This document shows, in pieces, positions 46,355-56,064 of a DNA stretch of 64,000 nt. How positions within the stretch are numbered: the first letter of the stretch is position 1; each line of letters starts with the position of its first letter. The notes under the pieces were generated by a model. It worked only from the letters and a program-made list of their open reading frames with translations, made no database searches and was not told the DNA's origin. The position numbers and the translations under genes were made by a program. The stretch is from Cryptomeria japonica (lineage: Eukaryota; Streptophyta; Pinopsida; Cupressales; Cupressaceae): NCBI RefSeq assembly GCF_030272615.1, contig NC_081407.1, positions 150,783,744-150,847,743 of the forward strand, read 5' to 3'.

Positions 46355-47240
46355 ACGAAGAGTTCCATCCTTTTTTTTACCAACACTACAGATGATGCAA
46401 AAGGACTAGAACTAGGTCTGATATGCCCCATATTGAATAATTCCTTAATTGCTTTTTCTATTTCATCCCTGAATGTTTTAGGGTGTCTATAAGGAGTAGT
46501 GATAACTGGTTTAGCACCTACTTCTAATTCAATAGTATGTTCAAATCCTCTGTCAAGTGGGACTCCTGGAGGAATATCACTAAAAACCAAATGATGTGAA
46601 TCTAATACTTTTAACAAATCATCTTGATAAGATTTAGATTCAAACCCTGATACCTTGTTGGAGATTAAACATTGTGCTGACCATGCCATATCTCCATGTC
46701 TGAAAATAGCTTCCATTCTTTTAGCACTAACGATCCTGGGACCACTGTTAGACATACCACGAAGGACTACCTTCTTATCATCAATTTTAAAAGAAAATTC
46801 CAATCTTTGAAAACTTTGGGTATATTCATCTAAAGTTTCCATCCACTGTATACCCAAGACAACATTAGTGTCAGCCAAATCAATCACATAAAAATCATCC
46901 GTAACAGTGTAATTGCCAAGAGTAATATTCAATTTAGGGACTTTATGAGTGCTAGATAAATTAGTTCCACCCTAACATCAAATCCCACATGTTTTTCAGT
47001 CTGTAAACCACGTCTTTCCACAAGTGCTGCATCTATAAAATTATGTGTAGAACCACTATCAAGCATAACAATCACACGCTGTCCATTCAAAACTCCTCTA
47101 ACTCTGAAAATATTATAATGGGGAGTTCCTGTCATAGATGCTATTACTCCTCCTTGTTTAGTAACCGTTTCTGACTCTGTGTTCTGTGATGCTTGTTCTA
47201 TGTTAGGATCAACATTCTCTTCATCCTCACTGTCAGACAT
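46276..47240 (-). pseudogene. element C protease and N-terminal RT
   Basis: The minus-strand protease box is VIVMLDSGSTHNFID, then after a frameshift near 46,930 comes TNVVLGIQWMETL, followed by the pol linker PPGVPLDRGFEHTIEL and the RT entry [20 protein letters not shown], after which the frame is lost. D-S-G is the pepsin-type catalytic triad. The protease would cleave the Gag-Pol polyprotein. Confidence 0.85.
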
Positions 47241-47279
47241 AACCTCAATATAGTGAATTTTTCCCTTCCCTAAACATCT

Positions 47280-48367
47280 ATGTCCAAGCTGTCATGCTTC
47301 CCTACAACTGAAACATAGTTTTTTCCTTCTGAGCTCTTCCCTTTCTTCTTTATCTAACCTGTTTTTAGGGAAATTATCTTTATTGAAAGGTTGTTTGTCT
47401 TTTTCTGGTTTAGGAGTGGTCCTTTATTAAAAATGTTTCCTTTTGAAGATGGTTCTAATTCTCTTGCTCTTCTGACAGCTGTTTGTAAGGTAAGAGGGTT
47501 TAAGGACTTAACCCAACCTTTGAGGGAATCAGACAATCCATCTATAAATATTACAATTTTGTGTCTTTCTGAAATTTCAGTAACTAAGACTGCCAATTTT
47601 TCAAATTCAAAAATATATTGCTCAACAGTTCCAGTTTGCTTAAGCTGAGTCAAATCCTTAAGATGTAATTCAGGATCTTTAGAATCAAACCTATCAATAA
47701 GTTTCTCAGTGAACTCAACATAAGTACCTATCAAATTATGACCCAAGGTTATTTGCCCATGATGCCACCATTCATGTGCTACATTGTCAAGATGTAATGC
47801 AGCATATTTAATTGCCTCCTCTTCCAACATAGGGTTTAATTGGAAGTATGTGTCTAATTTTTGCACCCATACCCAAGTAGTTGTTTTACCTGTTCCATCA
47901 AAATAAGGAATGGACATTTTCCCAATTTTCCTTTGTAATTCACTGTTGTTTCCTCGCTGTCCTCTTGGCCTATGTTTCATTCTGACATCTAAATATTCTC
48001 TAAAAGTCATTGTTGATCTGAATTCTTCTCCATAACCTAACCAATCCTGATGTATTTCTTCCTGTATTTCTCTTATTGTACGTTCATTTTCAGGCTGCCG
48101 GTTTCTAGCAGTAAATGTAGGCATAAAAGGTCTAGTTGTTCTTGTTCTTTCTGGCTGATTATTGACAGACTGTTCATCTCTACCCCCATTGTTTCCCCCA
48201 TTATTTTGATGTTGATTATTCTGTCTTCCATTATTTTGGTGCTGATTTATATTATTAGCCATAAATTGGGTCATCAAGTTGGACATTCTGTTAACATTAT
48301 CTTGCATATCTTGCTGACTTCTGATTAATGCAGCCAATAAGTCCCTATTGTTATCCAGGTCTCCCAT
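47280..48367 (-). pseudogene. element C gag
   Basis: A 337-codon frame starts MGDLDNNRDLLAAL and contains an Asn/Gln-rich stretch, then a Retrotrans_gag segment (YFDGTGKTTTWVW, YAALHLDNVAHEWW, FDSKDPELHLKDL). It is followed out of frame by a zinc knuckle CFSCREA with GHRC, whose Trp codon has become TGA. It is the capsid and nucleocapsid precursor. Confidence 0.85.
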
Positions 48368-48580
48368 GTTGGTTTCAAAAATAAATTCCTCGTCAGTTTC
48401 GGTGTGGCTATCCTCAATTTCAAACGGAATAGATGAACTACTTTGTGCTAAAGGAGAGTTTTGAAATCTGTTTTGACGGGCCCTAGTACTTCGGAAATTA
48501 TGATTTTCCTAGTGCATACTCAACTGTGCATTAAGTTTTCATGAAGTTCCAATCACCCTACAGGCTGGCAGGATTCAAGA

Positions 48581-48592
48581 GCTTTGATACCA
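48581..48592 (-). other. element C primer binding site
   Basis: Minus-strand TGGTATCAAAGC, one base inside the 5' LTR, matches the tRNA-iMet PBS TGGTATCAGAGC at 11 of 12 positions, as expected for chromoviruses. Confidence 0.85.
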
Positions 48593-48593
48593 C

Positions 48594-49615
48594 TGTAAAA
48601 TTCTCTAACAGGAACTTGTTCAATATTAAACGGATTCTTACAGCACAACCAGTGATAATGAAAGTTTCATACAGCTTTAATTTTGGGATCTTACTTATAT
48701 ATTAAACACACAATATCCTAACTCATATTGAGTATATAGCCGATGTGGGCAATTTTAATTCTCAGACATTAAACATTCCCTAAACAAAAGCAAGGAAGAT
48801 AAGTATTAATTGTGGTGCACCTGATGGCATAACTGTGATCGTTGTTGCAGAACTTCACGTACCACCAACGCGAAATAGATAACTCCAAGAACATGCAGAA
48901 CCTCCCTCGAGTTTACTCGAAAACGACTACTATCCAGTCGCATTTACTGAGTTTTACGGTATCCAGAATGCTATCTTCTCAGTCACGATGCCCCCTCCTA
49001 TTTGCTCCAACTCCCACGTGGTTCCATTGCCACGATACCACATTGCGGAGATTCCCGTGACACGGCGGCGATGTCAGTGCGACACCCCACTATGGAACTT
49101 TTGTTTCAACCTTCAACCCGTTTCGGGTTGCCAGACATGGAGGCGATGTTGTGCGGAACCCTCTTACACGGAAGGGTAATACATTTACTGCGGTTCCAAT
49201 CCCCTCGCGATAGCTTGGTTAACTCTGCATGTATGCTCACTCCTATCCACTGCGTATACCACGAACCTTCCACGGACAACACTCTGCACCTGTTATGTTG
49301 TCACTTCTCCATACCACGAGACCAGTAGGCCAGCCAATGGCTGACAAAAGGCTTAAGTGCTTTGCGGTGTGTAATCACCCCTTCACCAGTTTCGATTCTT
49401 CTTCTCCAGGCATACCTCAAAAGCTTACGCCATGCCATTTTATTCACCGTCGAAGTAGTTTTATGAACTACCGTTATTCATAATGCGTTAACAAAATAAG
49501 TTAACAATATTAATTATTTATATTAATCCTCAAATTAGAATATTAATAGAAAAAATAATTAATATTATGTCATTGTTATTTTCATGGTTTATTTATTTAT
49601 TTGGGGAACATTACA
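48594..49615 (-). repeat. element C 5' LTR
   Basis: 1,022 bp, bounded by the PBS on the inside and TSD ATTGA on the outside. Same termini as 42686-43705. Confidence 0.94.
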
Positions 49616-49777
49616 ATTGAGCTTATCCACGAATCAAGACCTGACATTTCATAACATTGGAGTTGTCTCATTTGATCGCGAAGCATAGCATTTGAGATAT
49701 TTTGTTCAAAAGAGGATAAGATACCTTGGTATTTTATTTTGTGTTCAATTGTGCATAAAACCTGCATCAAAAGGCCC

Positions 49778-50055
49778 CAAAAGAGAAAGTTGTGAAATCT
49801 TTAACAAGATTTGATAGCACACACAACTTCATTAAAGAGCTCTTTTGGAAGGATCAAATTGAAGATAGGCAGAAAGGAATTAATGATGGAGCTACTCTTA
49901 TTAATATGAAAATTATCAAAGAAACATTGGTGATAATGAAATCAGATAATTTTCATTTGCTTTCTGCCAAAGATCATGCCATTAAGTTTTCAAAAGAAAC
50001 CTTAGATGCATACCAAGAGAAGGAGAAAGAGGTTGATGAGCTCAACCTTAATTAA
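49778..50055 (+). pseudogene. 3' half of the ORF interrupted by unit E
   Basis: The open frame continues from 37767 across E, including EKVVKSLTRFDSTHNF and FHLLSAKDHAIKFSKE, and ends in a TAA after DELNLN. See 37548-37767. Unrecognised protein. Confidence 0.5.
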
Positions 50056-50761
50056 GCCTATCTCATTTTTCGCTATACAAAGCTGAAAACTAGTCAATTG
50101 TTGCAGCCATGCTAGGGGGCAAGAAGCTAACACAAGGACTATGGAGGTCAAGGAATTGATGAGCTCCAAAAGAAATCTGACTTGGAGTGAAAAAGAAGAT
50201 TTCAAAAAAGATACAAATTTGCACTGTGACTTCAATATTCCTAGTACCATGGAGGTTGAGGATGTTGATTGCAGATGGAAATGACATCAAGAGTGCAATT
50301 GCAAGGAGCTAGAGGAGATAATTTCTCATGATTTTATGTTTTCAACTTGGAATTAGTTTAACATGGTTGTAGACATTGAATTTTTGGAATCACTATAGGG
50401 TGGTGAACAAAATCATGAGATAGAGATTGATTGTGTGGAGGATAACCGAACTAGTGAAAATGTCTTAAGCACCACCAGGAAGTCTCTAGGAGAAGTTCTC
50501 ATGAATACCAAAGTAGTGTTGGTGGAGGTACTTCATTGAAGGTTATTTATGCAAGAAATCAGCAACAAAGTTCTTTGGAGATTAGTGATGACAGAAGGAA
50601 TGTTTCATGGAGGATTATGAATCAAAATTCAAGAATTAATATTGCTGTCCTCTTTCCAATCACCCATCATATGGTTTCATTTGTATATTTACAGGTGGAT
50701 TGGCAAGAAATTTTAGTCAAGTGATGGAGCATTTTTCAGCCTTTCTGAAGGGATTTTAGTC
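50056..50761 (+). other. remnant of the pre-insertion locus, no gene supported
   Basis: Sequence continues the plus-strand locus that holds the ORF above. A 62-codon frame at 50536-50724 contains VSWRIMNQNSRINIAVLFP but has no clear partner. Element H was inserted at its right end, at AATAC. Confidence 0.35.
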
Positions 50762-50766
50762 AATAC

Positions 50767-50901
50767 TATGGAGACATGGACCAGCTAGGACTCGAACCTA
50801 GGACCTTCCATACGCTGCTGGAGTGCTCTACCATTGAGCTACTGGCCCCTCTTGGACCAGTCCATCATCGGTCCGGGTGTGGCTTATTTCCAACACCAAC
50901 A
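50767..50901 (-). repeat. element H 3' LTR
   Basis: 135 bp, matching 54533-54667 with about seven differences, including two at the outer end (TATGGAGACA here, TGTTGAGACA in the other copy). It contains the tRNA-like sequence. Confidence 0.88.
50777..50848 (-). tRNA. tRNA-like cloverleaf in element H 3' LTR (not a confirmed tRNA gene)
   Basis: 72 nt on the minus strand, opening GGGCCAGTAGCTCAATGG. The acceptor stem pairs 7 of 7 (GGGCCAG with CTGGTCC, one G-T), the D stem is GCTC/GAGC, and the T arm is CTAGG-TTCGAGT-CCTAG. A-box (TAGCTCAATGG) and B-box (GTTCGAGTC) fit RNA polymerase III promoter rules. The anticodon arm is about one base short and has no clear anticodon. No T-run terminator follows. 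Confidence 0.55.
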
Positions 50902-50915
50902 CCCCCCCTTAAGCC
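50902..50915 (-). other. element H polypurine tract
   Basis: The minus strand reads CTTAAGGGGGGGG directly before the 3' LTR start TGTTGGTGTTGG. Confidence 0.75.
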
Positions 50916-50953
50916 ACACCTCTCGTGTGCTTGGGGCTCCTAGCCTGGACTTA

Positions 50954-50965
50954 GCTCTGATACCA
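50954..50965 (-). other. second primer-binding-like site inside element H
   Basis: Minus-strand TGGTATCAGAGC, a perfect tRNA-iMet PBS, adjoins the left end of the LTR at 50966-51326. Only 52 bp separate it from the PPT and 3' LTR of H, so a PBS and a PPT sit almost back to back. Confidence 0.75.
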
Positions 50966-51326
50966 TGTTGATTTTCCCAAGTTTTATTGGATGTATTTTA
51001 ATGTATATATCTGATTCAATCTGATACTTGCATTCTTGGAATTCTATGTGTTCTCAAATTGAATAACATTATACTATATATATTCCTTTGGAGAGGCATG
51101 TCCTTGAACGGACATGCCTCTCCTTTAATTATAATAATTTAATCAATATTATAATGTTTCATCAATCAATTATTAATTTAGAATAATATAATAGATTAAT
51201 ATTGAATATTAGATTTTATATGATTAATAATAATATAATAATATAACATAATAATATATTATTATTAATCAACATATATTATATGTATTCTAAATGATCA
51301 TTTGACTGAAGCTACAAACATTAACA
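50966..51326 (-). repeat. unpaired LTR of a Copia-like element inside H, 361 bp
   Basis: Plus-strand ends are TGTTGATTTTCCC and AACATTAACA. A PBS lies on its left and a purine tract (minus GCTAAGAGGGAG) on its right, so it has the flanks of both a 5' and a 3' LTR. No second copy is present in the window. Confidence 0.65.
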
Positions 51327-51556
51327 CTCCCTCTTAGCTAGGGAAGATAAAATCAATGCAAATGCATTAAGTCTAGATTAATTATGGAATAGAGAAAATA
51401 TTATCTCACTATGATATCAGGAAGTATGGTATAAACAAGAATATCAAAGCACATGATATTCACCATAACTAAAAAATATCATCTCATGATATTGGGAGTA
51501 TTTGCATCAACCATATGATGCTCATCACAGGGGACCATAGTCTCAAGGTGTGAATT

Positions 51557-51802
51557 TGCCTCCGTCGGCAATTCTATTCATAAGATCTTTCGTGGATTGC
51601 CTCTGCCGGCAATTCCATCCATAAGCTCTTGTGTGGATTGCCTCAGTTGGTGATTCTATCCATGAGCTCTCATGTGAATTGCCTCAGTCGGCGATTCTAT
51701 CCACAAGCTCTTATGTGGATTGCCTCAGTCGGCGATTCTATCCATGAGCTCTCTCGTGGATTGCCTCAGTCGGCGATTCTATCCACAGGCTCTTATCAAT
51801 TT
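51557..51802. repeat. six 41-bp tandem repeats
   Basis: Units start at 51557, 51598, 51639, 51680, 51721 and 51762 with variants of TGCCTCAGTCGGCGATTCTA. They lie between the purine tract at 51327 and the palindrome at 51911, in what is probably the untranslated 3' region of a Copia relative. Confidence 0.92.
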
Positions 51803-51910
51803 GCCTTTGTACATGCGAAGACCAAGCAATTATATCTTTTACGTTCACCACATGTATTTTTGGTAATTTTATTCAACAAGGGTGGCGGATATATATCATT
51901 TGTCTTCATT

Positions 51911-51997
51911 GGATCGTGCCTCCACAGGGGGTCACGATCCTATGTGGAACCACGTGGTTCCACATAGGGTCGTGACCCCTGTGTGGCGCCACGATCC
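51911..51997. repeat. 87-bp near-perfect palindrome
   Basis: Arms of about 43 bp read GGATCGTG...CACAGGGGGTCACGA on the left and the complement on the right, meeting at CCACGTGG. Only a few mismatches are seen. It could form a long hairpin or cruciform. It lies between the 41-bp repeats and the second purine tract. Confidence 0.9.
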
Positions 51998-52149
51998 TTC
52001 TACACTGGCAGGATTACTTAAACCAAACATAACAATAACAAACTAGTATGTTAGTTTAATACTAAATTAAATCGCAAGTATAAAATTGAATTTTCTGGGT
52101 GCTAAAACAAATTACGATTTTAGAGTTACGACTGAGACTAAATTTAACA

Positions 52150-52162
52150 CTCCCTCTTAGTC
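52150..52162 (-). other. Copia purine tract and LTR start
   Basis: Minus-strand GACTAAGAGGGAG is followed at 52149 by TGTTAAATTTAGTC, the pattern of a PPT and 3' LTR start. A sister junction is at 51327/51326. The far end of this LTR was not found. Confidence 0.6.
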
Positions 52163-52240
52163 TTAGGAGTATAGACCTAAAACTTAATTTAGCTCAACAC
52201 TAATCTCATGATAATTACATCACCTAGGTGTGAAAAATCA

Positions 52241-52393
52241 GCCTGTGATTCTAAGGATATACTCACTTTGATATCCCTGTTTTAAGTGTTAGCCTGTGAT
52301 ACTAAGGATATACTCACTTTGATATCCCTGTTATAAGTATCAGCTTGTGATACTAAGGGTATACTCACTTTGATATCCCTGTTATAGTATGTG
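52241..52393. repeat. three 51-bp tandem repeats
   Basis: Units at 52241, 52292 and 52343 contain GCCTGTGATACTAAGGATAT and ACTCACTTTGATATCCCTGT. They lie in the 3' untranslated region between Copia RNase H and the purine tract. Confidence 0.92.
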
Positions 52394-52636
52394 CACTGAC
52401 ATTAATCCACTTACATAATGTCTACTATAACTTATCATATTACTGATATTCAAATTGTCTGATTTTCAATTTATATGATCTTCCAAACATTTATAAGATC
52501 GTCACCTTACAATGTTAAAATACAAGTGTTCATTAACTAAAGAATCGTCATCCTTTAGGAATGAACACAGGGAAAGGTTACATAATTCATATACTCAAGT
52601 ATATGACCAAGAAGTTTACATAATTTTAGACATCAA

Positions 52637-53735
52637 TTACATTTTAACCATACCAAGATACCTCCTGAAGTGATCAATTTTCACTCTTGCTAGGGGTTTG
52701 GTGAGAATGTCAGCTGTCTGATCTCCTGTATTGACATATTCTAGTCTTATTACCTTTCTCTCTGTCATGTCTCTTACATAGTGATATGGGATCTCAATGT
52801 GCTTGGATCTATCATGGAAAACTGGATTCACTGAAAGTTTAATGCAACTCTGATTGTCACAATGAATGATAGTAGGCTTCAGACTTTCACCAAACAGTCC
52901 TACTATCAATTTCCTCAACCATACGGCTTCCTTAGCTGCCATGGATGCAGCTATATATTTAGCTTTTGTGGAGCTCTGAGCTATAGATGATTGTTTTCTG
53001 CAGATCCAAGATACCATAGCTGATCCCAAGCTGAAACAGCATCCTGAAGTGCTCTTCTTGTCTATCACGCTTCCAGACCAGTCTGAATCAGAGTATCCAT
53101 GTAGGTTCAATGCAGTGTGTTCATAATGCAGTCCATAGTCCAAGGTACCTTGAAGATATCTCAATATATGCTTTATTGCAACCAAATGTATTTCTTTGGG
53201 TTCAACCATGTGTTGGCTGAGTGCATTTACTACATAACATATATCAGGTCTGGTATTGACTAGGTACATTAATGATCCAATAATCTGTCTGTATAATGTT
53301 GGATCTGCAAATTTGGAATCTGCTATAGCTTCTTTTAGTTTATGTAGGTTTGTTTCCATAGGAGATGACATTGGCTTACAATTCATTATTCCAAATCTCT
53401 TCAAAATGTCAATGGTGTATTTACCTTGATTTAGATAAATACCATCTGGTTTTTGCCATACTTCTAATCCAAGGAAATAATGGAGTAGACCTAAATCCTT
53501 CATCTCAAACTCTGAAGCTAGTTCTTGTTTGCATTTTGCAATGAGATGATCTTCGCCTGTAATTAATAAGTCATCTACATATAATATGAGTATCAACATT
53601 TCACCTTTGATTATTTTGAAATACAGATTTGGATCAGCAATGTTCTTAGAGAAACCTATCTCTAATAAGTAACTGTCAATTCTTTCGTACCATGCTCTGG
53701 GAGCTTGTTTTAATCCATACAGTGCTTTCTCTAAC
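52637..53735 (-). pseudogene. Ty1/Copia RT and RNase H, 5'-truncated
   Basis: From 53735 the minus strand encodes KALYGLKQAPRAWYERID. The open frame from 53599 holds the catalytic box LYVDDLLITG, then GSLMYLVNTRPDIC, SDWSGSVIDKKSTSG and the RNase H end DNQSCIKLSVNPVFHDRSKH, ending at EYVNTGDQTADILTKPLARV and beyond. This is the standard C-terminus of Copia pol. A TGA stands where the family has Cys just before KLEKALYG, and upstream coding is lost near 53,800. No gag or integrase is present. Confidence 0.92.
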
Positions 53736-53799
53736 TTTCATACATGTGTTTTAGCATTATTTACCTCATAAGTGTTTCACCTTCAATAGTGAAAATCCC

Positions 53800-54520
53800 T
53801 CTCAATCACTATGATCGAAATTGTCACAAGTTGACTGAACCATCTTCTCCCTCTGAAGCTCAAGTTCTTGTATCAACCTCTTGTCCTCTTTTGAAATGTC
53901 AGACTCCCTCTGCATCTGGTCTCAATCATCAATTTGTTTATAAGCATCAATTTATTTCTCCCTTTAATTCAATTTTATTGTGCTTTCGTCCTTAAGTTTA
54001 AAACATTTCCTTTCATAAGGTGAGCCCATATAAGAAATATCACACATGAATCATCTCTCATCATAATTCCCTTTGAATGATGTAGAACATTTTCATAATT
54101 TTGATCAACACTTTTATTATGATCTGCCACACACGGTCGTTAATAACTTTTGCAATTTACCAAGTTTATCCAATCTCTTCGGTGAGATGTTAGAAAAGCT
54201 AATTACAAACATTTCCTCCAAGTTATAGCGAGATCCAACGGTTAAAACAAAAGTTATGACATTTTTCCCAAAACTGCTAACCCTGGGTAGGGTTTCAAGT
54301 GACCTGCACCAAAGTTGTCATATCTGGCACAAAACTGAATCAAATTTGATGAGATAAACATATTTGAAAACTAGAAACACAGATCTTTCCATCCATATAT
54401 TATAGTCCTCATTTTGAGGCCAACCAAGGGCCGTACAATGGCATATTTCAGACTGAAAATTCTAAAAAAACTGAATTCTCCAACCCTCTCCAACCTCCAA
54501 ATTAAACTTCACAAGCCTGA
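53800..54520 (-). other. element H leader, non-coding
   Basis: On the minus strand this follows the PBS. It reads like an untranslated retroelement leader and no protein was recognised. A plus-strand frame at 53744-53995 has no supporting features. Confidence 0.4.
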
Positions 54521-54532
54521 GCTCTGATACCA
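54521..54532 (-). other. element H primer binding site
   Basis: Minus-strand TGGTATCAGAGC directly adjoins the 5' LTR, a perfect 12-base tRNA-iMet PBS. Confidence 0.9.
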
Positions 54533-54667
54533 TGTTGAGACATGGACCAGCTAGGACTCGAACCTAGGACCTTCCATACGCTGCTAGAGTGCTCTACCGC
54601 TGAGCTACTGGCCCCTCTTGGACCAGTCCATCGTCGCTCCGGGTGTGGCTTATTTCCAACACCAACA
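54533..54667 (-). repeat. element H 5' LTR
   Basis: 135 bp, plus-strand ends TGTTGAGACATGG and CCAACACCAACA. It contains the second tRNA-like copy. Confidence 0.9.
54543..54614 (-). tRNA. tRNA-like cloverleaf in element H 5' LTR (not a confirmed tRNA gene)
   Basis: Same 72-nt structure as 50777-50848. It differs in the D loop (GCTCAGCGGTAGAGC here) and anticodon arm, with acceptor and T stems intact. Because it sits in the 5' LTR, its internal A and B boxes could start transcription inside the element. Confidence 0.55.
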
Positions 54668-54672
54668 AATAC

Positions 54673-55011
54673 AATACTCTCATTTCCTATTTTTGTAAGA
54701 AAGTTTCGAATTTGCAGCTGATGTCCCATTTTCAAGTTGCTGATTTTGGTGAAACTAAATTATAAGTTGTTATTTCTAGACTTGAACAGAAACAAGATTG
54801 ATCATCTTGAGGTCATTGAATCACTAGAAAAAGTTGGAAAATAGTTTCGGTTGAAAAGAATGAATATTTCAACCAACATAGGTTCTTTTTGATTGGAAAA
54901 CCAAGTGATTCATGGTTGTCATGATTTGTTTTCAGCTTGCACGCAAGTTGATTTGTGTCCTAGCTTGGAAGGTATAGTCTACAACATTGTTAATGAAGAT
55001 CATCTTGCAAA
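54673..55011 (+). other. remnant of the pre-insertion locus
   Basis: Plus-strand sequence ends CTTGCAAAGGTAT at the insertion point of unit D. With D removed it reads CAAAGGTATGTGTTG, a good splice donor, after an open stretch including DLCPSLEGIVYNIVNEDHLAK. This hints at an exon, but the gene is unidentified. Confidence 0.3.
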
Positions 55012-55870
55012 GGTATTGTTGACGTGTATTTTGTACACGATCATACACAGAATAAAATACCATTAGGCATCTTATCCTCTCTTGAGAAAATAGTCTCTAA
55101 CTGCTGAAGATCTGCAAAAAGGATCAGTTAGATAGACTCCAAGGTTCTTTTAGTGGGGTCTCCACGTGTGGACAAGCTTTTTTAGTGGTATGATGTGATT
55201 TGCTGTTTCCTTCAAGGCGTCTTACGGATTCAATAGCTCGAAGATTTCACTAATCTAAAAAGAACTTTCAAAAAAAATGGAAAAGATAGGGCTTAAGAGG
55301 TCTAATCTAGCCTAACCCTATGAACGACTTAGCATGAATGAGATTTGGCAAGACTCAACCAATTTCAATTTTGCCATGAGACAACAACTCAACTGAAATT
55401 AGTGCGATCTTCTAAGGTAATAATGATGTTCAATGCATCAAAGATCAAGGACACTACTACGAAGGTACATATCCTAGATACGAAAATGCTTGAAGGTTAA
55501 GGACTCAAGGTGTTTTCCAGTCGACCACGCAAGGCGTTCTTACAATCAGCAAGAAGCTAGTGGTTTGGATTGCGAATCCTACCAAATATCAAATCTCACA
55601 CTTAGTCTTTCTAATTAACAAACTACTTTGATTGAGCGTGATTCAAGTACATCCAACAACCATGAAGATAACTCAAGGAACTTGCAACAAAACACCATAA
55701 CTTCAATATTTTATTGATTTCCAAGTCATCATATACAACAATTGCTTGAACTTCTCTCTTCAAGACTCAATCTTGCTACAAAATAAAAATTGCTTACAAT
55801 TCTAATCTCTCTATTTCGCTCTTAACTCTATTCTCTATTAACTGACTATTACAAATGAAATGAAAATGGG

Positions 55871-55881
55871 GGTATAAATAG
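55871..55881 (-). promoter_or_regulatory. TATA-like box, 3' portion of unit D
   Basis: Minus-strand GCTATTTATACCCCC lies downstream of the large ORF. By homology with E, where transcript-like sequence follows a TATA box, this may be the LTR core promoter. An AATAAAATATTG signal lies further on, near 55706-55717. Confidence 0.5.
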
Positions 55882-56064
55882 CATCCCCAATTACAATGAA
55901 AGGTCCAGATCGAAAGCAAACCAACGGACAAGATCTTGACACCTAAACCCTAATTAGGGTTTATTACAAATGACCTCCTTTTTACTGAACAATATTAAAT
56001 ACATAGCCAAATATTAAATTTGGCACGAAAATCTAGGAGGTATCAACCAATGAGAAATAAGATG

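Larger units (their letters stand above)
42686..49615 (-). mobile_element. Ty3/Gypsy chromovirus C, full length, 6,930 bp
   Basis: LTRs of 1,020 and 1,022 bp are flanked by the duplication ATTGA (42681-42685, 49616-49620). Minus-strand order is LTR, PBS (tRNA-iMet type), gag, protease, RT, RNase H, integrase, chromodomain remnant, PPT, LTR. It lies inside unit E. Stops and frameshifts in gag, protease, RT, integrase and chromodomain show that this copy is dead. Confidence 0.94.
37768..49772 (+). mobile_element. LTR-like unit E, about 5,070 bp plus nested element C
   Basis: It begins TGTTGTGACGTTTTC and ends ATCAAAA, a decayed form of the CAACA end seen in unit D. It is flanked by GGTCC (37763-37767) and GGCCC (49773-49777), one mismatch. 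The in-frame host ORF across the junction confirms both borders. Contents are a minisatellite-rich first half, a duplicated TATA segment, and a 3' portion homologous to the 3' portion of D (shared words TAGCTTCTTGCT, ACCTTAGAA, GATAAGAT). It has no gag, pol or large ORF. It is best read as a giant solo LTR of the same family as D. Confidence 0.78.
50767..54667 (-). mobile_element. LTR element H with 135-bp LTRs, composite interior, 3,901 bp
   Basis: LTRs 50767-50901 and 54533-54667 are both 135 bp and flanked by the 5-bp duplication AATAC (50762-50766, 54668-54672). A perfect tRNA-iMet PBS adjoins the right LTR and a G-rich PPT adjoins the left one, so it lies on the minus strand. The very short LTRs are TRIM-like, but the interior is 3.6 kb and contains Copia RT/RNase H, a second LTR (50966-51326) and several repeats. 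The interior is probably a mosaic of an H-family leader and 3' end around Copia sequence. Confidence 0.82.

Noticed and set aside
50777-50848. Functional nuclear tRNA gene
   Set aside because: It lies inside an LTR, is duplicated in the partner LTR, the anticodon arm is defective and no T-run terminator follows.
51338-52149. Complete nested Copia element bounded by the two purine tracts
   Set aside because: The two purine-tract/LTR junctions have different LTR sequences, and no second LTR copy or target duplication was found.
53744-53995. Plus-strand ORF of 83 codons near Copia pol
   Set aside because: No recognisable domain, and it partly overlaps decayed Copia coding sequence on the other strand.
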